Assembly: GCA_900321795.1 (NCBI GenBank)
Contig: ONXO01000095.1
Location: 1 to 10,365 of the forward strand
Length of the DNA stretch: 10,365 nt
From: an uncultured Eubacteriales bacterium
GTDB lineage: Bacteria; Bacillota_I; Bacilli_A; RF39; UBA660
Direction of reading: 5' to 3'
Under the pieces are notes generated by a model. The model did no database searches. It was given only the letters and a program-made list of their open reading frames with translations, and had not been told where the DNA came from. The translations under genes and the position numbers were made by a program. Of this stretch, positions 1 to 6,330 are shown one piece after another (within the stretch, counting starts at the first letter, position 1; each line of letters starts with the position of its first letter).

Positions 1-154
1 AGCTACTGTTTAATTCATATTCAGTCCAATTTTCCAAATCTTCTGATACGCACACTTTTGCAGGTGTTTCTGATAATAAATAGTATTTGCCATTAACATA
101 TGCAATGCCTTTACCACCGCCAATGATTCCAGTGTCTATTTGTTTATCTTTCAT
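1..154 (-). CDS. Partial tail-tip or tail-fibre protein with a propeller-like repeat module (5' end only)
   Basis: The ATG at 154 opens a frame that reads without a stop to the left edge, giving 51 residues beginning MKDKQIDTGIIGGGKGIAYV. It starts 12 bases after the distal tail protein's stop, with an AGGATGGTGAT stretch upstream as a plausible ribosome binding site. The visible part contains the pattern YVNGKYYLLS followed by VSEDLENWTEYEL. That aromatic 'NGKYY ... S-D-x-NW' arrangement resembles one blade of the Asp-box/Kelch-like repeats found in some phage tail and surface proteins. In siphophages the gene after Dit usually encodes a tail-associated lysin or tip protein, so a tail-tip or receptor-binding role is inferred from position. 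The fold and function cannot be settled from 51 residues. Confidence 0.6.
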   Translation of the reverse strand, partial: MKDKQIDTGIIGGGKGIAYVNGKYYLLSETPAKVCVSEDLENWTEYELNSS

Positions 155-166
155 CTAATCACCATC

Positions 167-1045
167 CTAAACTGCTTCATAATAGTTGTAATAACTAATA
201 CTACAATCTAGATTTGATAAACCTTCATCAGCATTTGGTACAAACTTATTCACACCATTACCAGCCTGTAAGAACTTAGTACCAAATACAAGCGAATTAG
301 TTATATTTGTTTCATTTCCGTTCGAGTCTATATGTACAATAGTTTTATCGTTGTTATATGTAGTCACTATAATTTGTTCCCCAGTTGCTAGTTCATAGTT
401 TAATTTCATCTCTTCATTAGTATAAGTGTTTTTCAACGATGGGTTTACAACGTTACCATTAGCAACAAACGCAATTGTTAAACCATAATCAATATGTGAA
501 TTGTTAACAATTTCAATAGTCGTAGAATCGTTTTTGCTACCAAACTCTATACCTGTACCCTCAATTATCTCAAGAGGAAATTCAAGTAGTTTATCCCAGT
601 TATTTAAAACTACTATTGTTTCAGTAGAATCCATGAAATAAGGACTTGGACATATTAAATTAATTGATGCATATACATAATTACCTTTTCTAGTCAAATT
701 TAAGTTTTCAACATAATAATTAATTTTTCTTTCTATATTAGCTTCATAATAATATAAAGTCCCATTATCTTTTAAAGGGAAAACATTAAACAATTGTTGT
801 TTTCTATTTACTAAATCAGTTCCGTCTCTAAAAGCAACTACTAAATTAATAGCCCTTTGATTAACAGATGTACCAATATAAGAAACACCTACACCAAAAG
901 CGCTTTTAATTGTGGCTACACTACCAGAATATTCATGAATACCAGAATATGAGTCTAGATAATACGGAGCGGAATAAGCAAACTCTAGTTTATAACCATA
1001 ACTATTTTCACATACAATTTTTTTAGTATTTGAATAATATGCCAT
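167..1045 (-). CDS. Distal tail protein (Dit family)
   Basis: This 292-residue protein is most likely the distal tail protein, which forms a hexameric ring at the tail tip and links the tail tube to the receptor-binding apparatus. Its length fits the SPP1 gp19.1/Dit group, and it sits immediately downstream of the tape measure, the conserved Dit position. The N-terminal part (about residues 1-140) looks like the Dit belt domain: short beta-strand segments, then NLTRKGNYVYASINLICPSP near residues 116-135. The rest (about 140-292) is also beta-rich and resembles the Dit C-terminal domain. The ATG at 1045 overlaps the tape-measure stop by one base (TAATG), and a GGAGG lies 9-13 bases upstream inside the tape-measure C-terminus, so translation is probably coupled. 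No enzyme motif is seen. Confidence 0.8.
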   Translation of the reverse strand: MAYYSNTKKIVCENSYGYKLEFAYSAPYYLDSYSGIHEYSGSVATIKSAFGVGVSYIGTSVNQRAINLVVAFRDGTDLVNRKQQLFNVFPLKDNGTLYYYEANIERKINYYVENLNLTRKGNYVYASINLICPSPYFMDSTETIVVLNNWDKLLEFPLEIIEGTGIEFGSKNDSTTIEIVNNSHIDYGLTIAFVANGNVVNPSLKNTYTNEEMKLNYELATGEQIIVTTYNNDKTIVHIDSNGNETNITNSLVFGTKFLQAGNGVNKFVPNADEGLSNLDCSISYYNYYEAV

Positions 1046-3192
1046 TATCTATTACCTCCATGTTTTAATCTATACAACTCATATTCTTGTCTTAATAGCC
1101 TTACGTTTTCTGCTGGACTTGTATATTTTGAATTATTATTAATAATTGCTGTAAAATTGCCTTGATTATTATCATTAACTTGATTTCCTGACTGGTTGGT
1201 AATTATTTGATTTCTTAAATTGTTGGCATTTGGATTAATCATTGGATTTAAAGAATTATTAACACCATAATTTAAAGCTTTTAAAGCATTATTAGTGTTT
1301 CCTAATAAACTATTAAATGAAAACCTATCAGCAATTCTTGAAGCTACATTATCGGTCGCATTTTCTAGCAAATAACTAGATTTATTCATGCCTCTAGCTA
1401 ATCCCCTCATCATGTCAGGCATCCAAGTTTCATAATCTCTTAAAGGCCCCATATCCGGTCTTGAAAAGTGTAAGAAATTTTTAATTTTATTAGCAACGCC
1501 TTTAACGGCATCACCGATTTTGCCAATTTTTTCTTTGATACCCCTTACAAAGCCTAAGATCATATCTGCACCCCATAAAACAGCTTTAATAGCCAATTCT
1601 TTGAATTTATTTTTGATACTGGTTTTAATTTCTTCTATTTTCTCTCCAATTTTTCCTAAACACGAACCAATTCCTGATATAAAACCGCCAATTAACTTAA
1701 TAGCAGCCTCAAACATTTTAGGAGCGTTCTTTATTAAGGTTTCAACAATAACTACAATACATTTAACAATCGCAGGGATAATAACATCTAGATTTTCAGC
1801 TATTCCTTGTGCAAGAGCAATTAAAAGTGTTACTGCACCTTCAATTATTTTTGGTAGGTTTTCTGTTAAAAATAAAACAATTTTTGTAACTAAATCACCT
1901 ATTGTTTTTGATAGTCCATCTGTATTTGAAGTAATCATATCTAATAAACTATCAATCATGTTTGTAAGAGAATCTAATAGCTGTGGTAAAGTATCAACTA
2001 TCATTTGGCCTATTTGAGGTACTACTTCTTGAATTAAAACTACTACTCCATTTAAAATACCTGGCGCAAGTTTTGTAATGGCACCGCTAACATTTGTAAA
2101 CACATCAGTTATTGTTTCAGCCAGTGCTTCAGGACTACCACTACCATTTAAGAAGTTATCAAAAGCGGCTTTCATTGAGTTAATAGAACCACTTATAGTT
2201 CCTTTTGCCTCTTCAAATGTCGTCCCTGTAACACCCATTTTATCTTGAATTGCATGTATAGCGTTATATACATCACTTAAATTATTGATATCATATTTAA
2301 CACCTGTAATTTTTTCGGCATCCTTAAGTAATCTTTCCATCTCAGTTTTAGTACCACCATAACCTAATTTAAGGTTATCAAGCATAGTATAGTTTTGTTT
2401 TGCAAAACCTTGGTAAGCATTTTGAATGCTTCCCATATCTGTACCGAACTTATTGGCATTATCTGACATATCTCTAAATGCCATATCAGCTACGTCTGCC
2501 GCCTTAGCAGTATCTCCACCTAATGATTGTAATAAACTAGCACTAAATGAAGTAACACCTTGCATATATTCGTTTGCTGATACACCAGCGGTCTTATATG
2601 CCTGTTTTGCATTTTCTACAACCTTATTGGCATTATCACCAAACATGGTTTGAACTCCGCCTAAATTTTGTTCATAATCTGCATAAGATTTAACCCCAGC
2701 AGTAACAAGACCAGCTAAGGCAGTGCCGGCAGCTGCCGATACTTTTAACATGTTTTTAGATACATCTAAAGCGACGTTTCCAACTTTTGCTAAACCACTT
2801 TTTAAAGAGTCTAAATTTATTCCAGGTAAAATTTGCAATTGCTTTTTCATGGCTTTTAAAGCATTTTCGCCTTTTGCTATTTCAATACTTAATGCTCTAA
2901 ATTTTTCTTTTTGCTCATCAGTTAATTTTGAATAACTCCCCATTTGCTTTTGGGAATCTTTTAATTTATCAAGTCTTTCTTTAGTTGCTGAAATATTTGT
3001 TTTTAAAACTTCTTGCTGTTGTGACCATCTTTTTAAACCGCCTAAACTTTTTGAATCAAAATTAGCTGTTCTTTGCATTTCTCTTAATTCTCTGTTTGTT
3101 GAAGATATAACCTTATCAACGTCTTTTAACGCTTCTGTTAATTTACTTGTATTACCGCCAATTTCAATATTAATACCTTTTATACTTGCCAT
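1045..3192 (-). CDS. Tail tape measure protein
   Basis: This 715-residue protein is the tape measure, which sets tail length and occupies the tail lumen before DNA ejection. The start chosen is the ATG at 3192, because AGGAGGTG sits 6-13 bases upstream; the frame stays open a further 16 codons to a GTG, but that part lies in a hairpin-rich leader. Residues 1-125 are charged and probably coiled-coil. Residues about 145-300 match the phage minor tail/TP901 tape-measure domain (ADYEQNLGGVQTMFGDNANK, LKLGYGGTKTEMERLL). Residues about 375-515 hold a run of long hydrophobic helices typical of the family. Residues 577-602 carry SRPDMGPLRDYETWMPDMM, a segment common in this family, followed by a low-complexity Asn-rich tail (about 625-690). 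No lytic or peptidase domain is evident. Unusually, no tail assembly chaperone gene precedes it. Confidence 0.92.
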   Translation of the reverse strand: MASIKGINIEIGGNTSKLTEALKDVDKVISSTNRELREMQRTANFDSKSLGGLKRWSQQQEVLKTNISATKERLDKLKDSQKQMGSYSKLTDEQKEKFRALSIEIAKGENALKAMKKQLQILPGINLDSLKSGLAKVGNVALDVSKNMLKVSAAAGTALAGLVTAGVKSYADYEQNLGGVQTMFGDNANKVVENAKQAYKTAGVSANEYMQGVTSFSASLLQSLGGDTAKAADVADMAFRDMSDNANKFGTDMGSIQNAYQGFAKQNYTMLDNLKLGYGGTKTEMERLLKDAEKITGVKYDINNLSDVYNAIHAIQDKMGVTGTTFEEAKGTISGSINSMKAAFDNFLNGSGSPEALAETITDVFTNVSGAITKLAPGILNGVVVLIQEVVPQIGQMIVDTLPQLLDSLTNMIDSLLDMITSNTDGLSKTIGDLVTKIVLFLTENLPKIIEGAVTLLIALAQGIAENLDVIIPAIVKCIVVIVETLIKNAPKMFEAAIKLIGGFISGIGSCLGKIGEKIEEIKTSIKNKFKELAIKAVLWGADMILGFVRGIKEKIGKIGDAVKGVANKIKNFLHFSRPDMGPLRDYETWMPDMMRGLARGMNKSSYLLENATDNVASRIADRFSFNSLLGNTNNALKALNYGVNNSLNPMINPNANNLRNQIITNQSGNQVNDNNQGNFTAIINNNSKYTSPAENVRLLRQEYELYRLKHGGNR

Positions 3193-3197
3193 GCTTT

Positions 3198-3205
3198 CAC
3201 CTCCT
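3198..3205 (-). promoter_or_regulatory. Ribosome binding site of the tape measure gene
   Basis: The minus strand reads AGGAGGTG here, a near-perfect Shine-Dalgarno sequence ending five bases before the ATG at 3192. It decides the start against the longer in-frame GTG at 3240. It lies only about ten bases after the T-run of the upstream hairpin, so folding of that region could affect both transcription and translation of the tape measure. Confidence 0.8.
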
Positions 3206-3214
3206 ATGAATACT

Positions 3215-3237
3215 AAAAAAACTACTCTTACGAGTAG
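3215..3237 (-). terminator. Terminator-like hairpin before the tape measure gene
   Basis: On the minus strand CTACTC-GTAA-GAGTAG (3237 to 3222) is followed directly by seven T residues (3221 to 3215). A six-pair stem with a tetraloop and U-tract is the layout of an intrinsic terminator, but the stem is short and only half G-C, so it would probably be leaky. It lies between a high-copy product (major tail protein) and a low-copy one (tape measure), where partial termination would help set the ratio. It belongs to the larger repeat cluster at 3221-3278. Confidence 0.5.
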
Positions 3238-3278
3238 CACCCATGTGAGTAGTCTTTTTACTACTCATAATGAGTAGT
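3221..3278 (-). repeat. Cluster of inverted repeats (ACTACTC / GAGTAGT) between major tail and tape measure genes
   Basis: Five copies of one short arm occur in 58 bases. In minus-strand order they are ACTACTCA (3278-3271), TGAGTAGT (3267-3260), ACTACTCA (3253-3246), CTACTC (3237-3232) and GAGTAGT (3227-3221). The first two can form an 8-pair hairpin with a TTA loop, the second and third an 8-pair hairpin with a 6-base loop, and the last two the terminator-like hairpin. Arms three and five can also pair over 7 bases. These pairings exclude one another, as in attenuator leaders. The cluster begins about ten bases after the major tail protein stop codon (3288-3290). Function is inferred from structure only. 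Confidence 0.75.
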
Positions 3279-3287
3279 TTTATAGTT

Positions 3288-3857
3288 TTATACTGATTGT
3301 GCCTTTTCGTAAACACTTTCAAAGAAACTATCATATGCAGTCTTGTTTTCGTTGCTTTCTTCTAAGTAAGTTCTAACTTGTCCATCAGAAATTCTAGGTG
3401 TTGCTGTAATATTCAAAGTGTCAGTAACTGGCTCTTTAGAATTTTCAACAGTTTGAGAATTGGTAGATGGTCTAGTTGCTGACACATTGTAATACCAGAA
3501 TTTTCTATTTTGTTTATCTCCGTCAATTTGGAAACCTAAAGCAAAATCAGTTATAGTGTCATTTTTATTTTCAAACATAGCGCCGTTTGTATCAGTGGTT
3601 TCACCTAAAATTTTAGTTCTGAACTCATCTGTGATTAATGCCATTTCTAATGAACCACTATAACCTTGATTAGCAGTATCAGTAAAATATTTAATATTAT
3701 CAGCATGAAAATCAGCAGCTTCACCTTCAGGGTCAAGTGTTAAATTTACTGCACCTGGAATATGAAAAGGAGTTCCATAAGTTACACCCTCAGTTGATGA
3801 AGTTGTAATAGGTGCTATATAAACATTACTTAAACCAAATTTAACTTTATTATTCAT
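3288..3857 (-). CDS. Major tail protein (phi13-type)
   Basis: This 189-residue protein is the tail tube subunit, which polymerises around the tape measure. It resembles the phi13 family of major tail proteins: it opens with NNKVKFGLSNVYIAPIT, followed by YGTPFHIPGAVNLTLDPEGE and then GYSGSLEMALITDEF near residues 65-80, which are typical of that family. No extra C-terminal Ig-like domain is present, and the length is normal for a bare tube protein. The ATG at 3857 is supported by a strong AAGGAGGT site with about eight bases of spacing, as expected for a highly expressed structural gene. It follows the tail terminator gene by 15 bases. The downstream gap to the tape measure is only 95 bases and holds inverted repeats, not the usual chaperone genes. 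Confidence 0.9.
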   Translation of the reverse strand: MNNKVKFGLSNVYIAPITTSSTEGVTYGTPFHIPGAVNLTLDPEGEAADFHADNIKYFTDTANQGYSGSLEMALITDEFRTKILGETTDTNGAMFENKNDTITDFALGFQIDGDKQNRKFWYYNVSATRPSTNSQTVENSKEPVTDTLNITATPRISDGQVRTYLEESNENKTAYDSFFESVYEKAQSV

Positions 3858-3872
3858 ATCTTTTTACCTCCT

Positions 3873-4181
3873 TTATATTTCATAAAAAATATGATATATT
3901 TTTTCGTCGTCATCCCATACGTCTTCGTCTTTGTCATACGGGATACCGTTATCAGTTAATAGTTCCTCAATAGTTTCTTCAAGTTCTACATCCTTTATTT
4001 CAGTTACTAATTCAATTTCAAAATTATATGGTCTATAATATGTTTTGCCATCGGCTTTAAAAGTTTCTGGAGCAAGTTCTCTATATGCCATAAATGGTGG
4101 TGTTTTCTTTTCTTTAAATTTGTTATATGCTACAGGAATATTAGTTGTTTTCAACAAATTATAAATATCTTTATGTTTCAT
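3873..4181 (-). CDS. Probable tail terminator / tail completion protein
   Basis: This 102-residue protein lies between the HK97 gp10-like protein and the major tail protein, the standard place for a tail terminator (lambda gpU / SPP1 gp17 role), which caps the tail tube and joins it to the head. The sequence fits this class of small alpha/beta proteins: an N-terminal helix (KDIYNLLKTTNIPVAYNKF), a strand block ending in YNFEIELVTE (about residues 52-61) and a helix LEETIEELLTDNGI. The C-terminus is acidic. The ATG at 4181 follows a GGAGG five bases upstream, within the last codons of the preceding gene, whose stop is two bases before the start, so expression is tightly coupled. The assignment rests mainly on position, size and secondary-structure pattern. 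Confidence 0.68.
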   Translation of the reverse strand: MKHKDIYNLLKTTNIPVAYNKFKEKKTPPFMAYRELAPETFKADGKTYYRPYNFEIELVTEIKDVELEETIEELLTDNGIPYDKDEDVWDDDEKIYHIFYEI

Positions 4182-4183
4182 AA

Positions 4184-4555
4184 TTAACCTCCATTTTGAA
4201 TAATGTTTTTTACATTGTTTTCAAATTCTCTTATGATGGATTCTTCAACTGGTTTTATATGAACCTTCGGCTTTGTATAACCACCATTTCTAGTTAAATG
4301 CGGTCTTTCAAGCAAATGTGTTAGTCTATAACTTGTTTTATTATGAACTACACATTTTATCCAACCAAAGCCCTTCTTGGTGGTAACAGTCCAACCTTTA
4401 GCATATTTCCCCGTCCTTTTAGGTGAATTATCTTTAAGTTTATCTTTACCTTCCTTAGCTATTCTCTGAGCCTCGTTTGTTATTCCTTCCTGTATTTCAA
4501 CAGAATAATCATTAAGAATATCAATAACTTGACTAAAATCGTTTTTACTGGCCAT
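4184..4555 (-). CDS. HK97 gp10-like neck / tail completion protein
   Basis: This 123-residue protein matches the HK97 gp10-like group of head-tail joining or tail completion proteins. It has an N-terminal amphipathic helix, KLKDNSPKRTGKYAKGWTV (about residues 39-57, the typical 'SP-x-RTGxY-xxGW' signature), then a strand-rich core and RLTHLLERPHLTRNGG (about 77-92), close to the family 'hLLExGH' motif. It is thought to act at the neck between connector and tail. The ATG at 4555 overlaps the upstream gene by 11 bases and has no clear Shine-Dalgarno sequence, so it probably depends on coupling to that gene's translation. Confidence 0.82.
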   Translation of the reverse strand: MASKNDFSQVIDILNDYSVEIQEGITNEAQRIAKEGKDKLKDNSPKRTGKYAKGWTVTTKKGFGWIKCVVHNKTSYRLTHLLERPHLTRNGGYTKPKVHIKPVEESIIREFENNVKNIIQNGG

Positions 4556-4862
4556 TTATACCAATTCTTTTCTCGCAAACTAAAACAATATCAAATTTAT
4601 TCTTAGGGTCTATTGTCCTAATTACTTGATATCGTTCATTATTCCACTCGAGAATATCTTCACCATGATAATTTAGCCTTTTTATAACAAATTCACAATT
4701 TGGAGATAACCCCACACCAACTGCATTATAGAACTCATTAATCCTTACACTTTGCTTTTTAGCATAACACTTTTGTCTAGTTTCAGAAGAAGGTAAAATA
4801 TTTCCTATTTCATCTTCTTCTTTAACTTGACTGATTAAATAAATAATCTCACTATATTCCAT
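4545..4862 (-). CDS. Head closure / head-tail adaptor protein
   Basis: This 105-residue protein corresponds to the small head closure protein (SPP1 gp16-like / head-tail joining group) that sits below the connector ring and stops packaged DNA leaking. The sequence shows an N-terminal EIIYLISQVKEEDEIGNILP segment, QKCYAKKQSVRINEFYNA near residues 30-48 and strand segments (YQVIRTIDPKNKFDIVLVCE) near 77-97, the usual beta-barrel pattern of this group. Two adjacent ATGs exist at 4865 and 4862. GAGG is three bases from the first and six from the second, so the second is preferred. The gene overlaps the tail of the connector gene by 11 bases (14 from the first ATG). The call rests on sequence pattern and its place between connector and gp10-like genes. 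Confidence 0.75.
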   Translation of the reverse strand: MEYSEIIYLISQVKEEDEIGNILPSSETRQKCYAKKQSVRINEFYNAVGVGLSPNCEFVIKRLNYHGEDILEWNNERYQVIRTIDPKNKFDIVLVCEKRIGINGQ

Positions 4863-5130
4863 CATTAACCTCTATATACTCTGTTGTATGTCTTAACACG
4901 TCTTTTTGCAGTGAATAAGAATTAGCATACAACTCAGCATTAGCAACATCTAAAAAACTTAGTACATAAGTAATAATTGCAGTTTGAATTAAACTATCTG
5001 AACCATTAATAAAAGTATCGACTATGCCGATACTCTTTAAATCTAATTTAGCAGCTTGAATCCACACATTTATTGTTTCATCAAACTCATCATGATTTAT
5101 ACCTTGTATTTTTTTTATTTTATCAAGCAT
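4852..5130 (-). CDS. gp6-like head-tail connector protein
   Basis: This 92-residue helical protein resembles the HK97 gp6-like / SPP1 gp15 connector, which docks a ring under the portal once packaging is complete. Features include DETINVWIQAAKLDLKSIGI (about residues 16-35) and an IQTAIITYVLSFL helix (about 48-60), matching the family's pattern of short helices. The start is taken as the ATG at 5130, since AAAGGA lies eight bases upstream. A TTG two codons earlier (5136) is in frame but sits too close to that site. It follows the capsid gene by 24 bases, in the canonical place. Confidence 0.82.
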   Translation of the reverse strand: MLDKIKKIQGINHDEFDETINVWIQAAKLDLKSIGIVDTFINGSDSLIQTAIITYVLSFLDVANAELYANSYSLQKDVLRHTTEYIEVNDGI

Positions 5131-5154
5131 AGTCAACGTCCTTTCTCATTTAAA

Positions 5155-6210
5155 CTACACACCAGGCGTTAGTACTTGGAATGCAGTTGCGTCAGCAACT
5201 TTACCATCATAGATAGCAACACCTGAATAAGAATAAGTGTTGTTTCCGATATTATATTGAGAATGAATATTAATATCTTCTGCTAAATTACCAACAAACT
5301 TTTTAGCGTTACCAAATGTTACTTTAGTTGCTTTATCGCTTATTACAACTTCATATCCAAGAATGAAATATTTTCCACCCTCACGAGTTACTAATTCATT
5401 TTTAGATAGATCTTGTAGTCCTAAGATACTATTATAGAATAGGTTTTTATTAGCATAGAATTTAGCACCAGCCTCATAACCAGCAGGTAAACCAGCAACT
5501 AAACTTCTAATACCAGCAGCATCTATTGAACCAGTAACAGCAGTTCCATCAGCTTCAATTTTATTAAAGATTTTAGCTTCAATAGCATTTGCGATTGAAT
5601 CAGCTAACATATCAGTTAACCATGCTTCAAAAGCTTGAATTGACATAGTTTTAACTGTGTCACTTATTGTAGCTAATTTAACAATTTCAGTACCTGCTAA
5701 ATCAACTCTGATTAATGGTACATCAGATTCAGTAATATCTGCTCCTTCGGCATGGTCTGCACCATCAGTTCTGGTACCTTCAACATAGAAAGATACATTT
5801 CCTTTTACATTTAATAGTGTAATTTCATCTAGCATAGGTGCTTTTTTTACTACTTTCTCAAAAATAGTGTTTTGAGTTTCAGTTGGGATAGCACCATTTT
5901 CAGCAACTAGAATACTTCTTTCTTCGTCATTTAGTTCTTTTCCCATTAAATTTGATAGGTATATATCCCTATACTCTTTTTTGTTTTCCATTTTTCTTTC
6001 CTCTCTTTCAATTTCTTTTACAGCAGATTTTTTTTCTTCCATTTCTTCTGCTACCTTTTCAGTTTTTTCTTGGTCTTCGATTTGAGTTTCTTCTTCGTTT
6101 AAAGCGTCAACTTCTTTTTCAAGTTCTTCAACTTTTTCTATATCCTCAGCAGCTTCAACTTCTTCACGAATTTCCACTTTACGAGCCTCGATTTCTTCCT
6201 TTCTTGTCAT
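5155..6210 (-). CDS. Major capsid protein, HK97 fold, with N-terminal scaffold (delta) domain
   Basis: This 351-residue protein is the HK97-type major capsid protein. Residues 1 to about 75 are extremely rich in Glu and Lys with heptad character, as expected for the delta domain that acts as built-in scaffold and is removed by the prohead protease. The remainder is the shell domain: residues about 105-125 (NGAIPTETQNTIFEKVVKKA) lead into the N-arm/E-loop, and GYEVVISDKA and SYSGVAIYDGKVADATAF near the C-terminus match the family's A and P domain ends. The ATG at 6210 follows AGGAGGAGG at a good distance. The gene lies downstream of a terminator-like hairpin and a roughly 100-base structured leader, unlike the tight packing of its neighbours. 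An internal ATG (codon 74, 5991) has its own purine-rich site. Confidence 0.93.
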   Translation of the reverse strand: MTRKEEIEARKVEIREEVEAAEDIEKVEELEKEVDALNEEETQIEDQEKTEKVAEEMEEKKSAVKEIEREERKMENKKEYRDIYLSNLMGKELNDEERSILVAENGAIPTETQNTIFEKVVKKAPMLDEITLLNVKGNVSFYVEGTRTDGADHAEGADITESDVPLIRVDLAGTEIVKLATISDTVKTMSIQAFEAWLTDMLADSIANAIEAKIFNKIEADGTAVTGSIDAAGIRSLVAGLPAGYEAGAKFYANKNLFYNSILGLQDLSKNELVTREGGKYFILGYEVVISDKATKVTFGNAKKFVGNLAEDINIHSQYNIGNNTYSYSGVAIYDGKVADATAFQVLTPGV

Positions 6211-6216
6211 TTTCTG

Positions 6217-6226
6217 ACCTCCTCCT
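6217..6226 (-). promoter_or_regulatory. Ribosome binding site of the capsid gene
   Basis: The minus strand reads AGGAGGAGGT, a doubled Shine-Dalgarno core ending six bases before the capsid ATG. It gives strong initiation, as expected for the most abundant virion protein. The next bases (GTCAG, 6214-6218) are complementary to CTGAC (6292-6296) in the leader, so a five-pair long-range contact could partly cover the site; this is weak and only suggestive. Confidence 0.75.
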
Positions 6227-6232
6227 AGCTGT

Positions 6233-6298
6233 TACCCTTTAAGGCGGTATCTTTCCTATTACGGCTCTCCAGCCTTTATTAAAACGACTATGTCAGTC
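6233..6298 (-). promoter_or_regulatory. Candidate structured leader of the capsid gene
   Basis: Three small hairpins occur in series on the minus strand: GACT-GACAT-AGTC (6298-6286), GGCT-GGAG-AGCC (6274-6263) and TACC-(9-base loop)-GGTA (6249-6233). AAGGC (6276-6272) can also pair with GCCTT (6245-6241), competing with the second hairpin. The stems are short, so each alone is weak. Their density between a terminator-like hairpin and the ribosome binding site of the capsid gene suggests a cis-acting RNA. I do not recognise it as a known riboswitch or ribozyme class. Confidence 0.35.
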
Positions 6299-6306
6299 TC
6301 CACCAA
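6278..6306 (-). promoter_or_regulatory. Weak promoter candidate for the capsid gene
   Basis: On the minus strand TTGGTG (6306-6301) and TTTAAT (6283-6278) are separated by 17 bases. The -10 matches TATAAT at five of six positions, but the -35 matches TTGACA at only three. A transcript starting six or so bases downstream would begin near 6272-6274, at GGCTGGAGAGCC, so its 5' end would be a hairpin. Such hexamers are common by chance in AT-rich DNA, so this is tentative; support comes from the terminator-like hairpin just upstream. Confidence 0.2.
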
Positions 6307-6307
6307 C

Positions 6308-6330
6308 AAAAAAAGAACTCTCCAGTTCTT
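6308..6330 (-). terminator. Terminator-like hairpin after the prohead protease gene
   Basis: The minus strand reads AAGAACT-GGAG-AGTTCTT (6330 to 6313), a perfect seven-pair stem with a four-base loop. It runs into seven T residues (6314-6308), the first two of which belong to the stem. It starts 14 bases beyond the protease stop codon. This is the normal layout of an intrinsic terminator, although the stem is A-T rich and may allow read-through. It would separate packaging/protease transcription from the capsid and tail genes. Confidence 0.6.

Noticed and set aside
1520..2017. Plus-strand open frame of 165 codons opposite the tape measure gene
   Set aside because: It is antisense to the hydrophobic part of the tape measure, has no ribosome binding site or recognisable domain, and its composition is what reverse reading of hydrophobic helices gives.
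3193..3240. Sixteen-codon N-terminal extension of the tape measure (hydrophobic, beginning at a GTG)
   Set aside because: It could suggest a signal or membrane peptide, but it is encoded by the terminator-like hairpin and ribosome binding site. The ATG at 3192 has a near-perfect Shine-Dalgarno sequence.
3221..3278. CRISPR-like repeat array
   Set aside because: The copies are 6-8 bases long, alternate in orientation and have 3-14 base gaps. They are hairpin arms, not direct repeats with spacers.
5952..6242. Plus-strand open frame rich in Phe and Leu opposite the start of the capsid gene
   Set aside because: It mirrors the Glu/Lys-rich delta domain (GAA/AAG read in reverse as TTC/CTT), so it is a shadow of the real gene and its leader.
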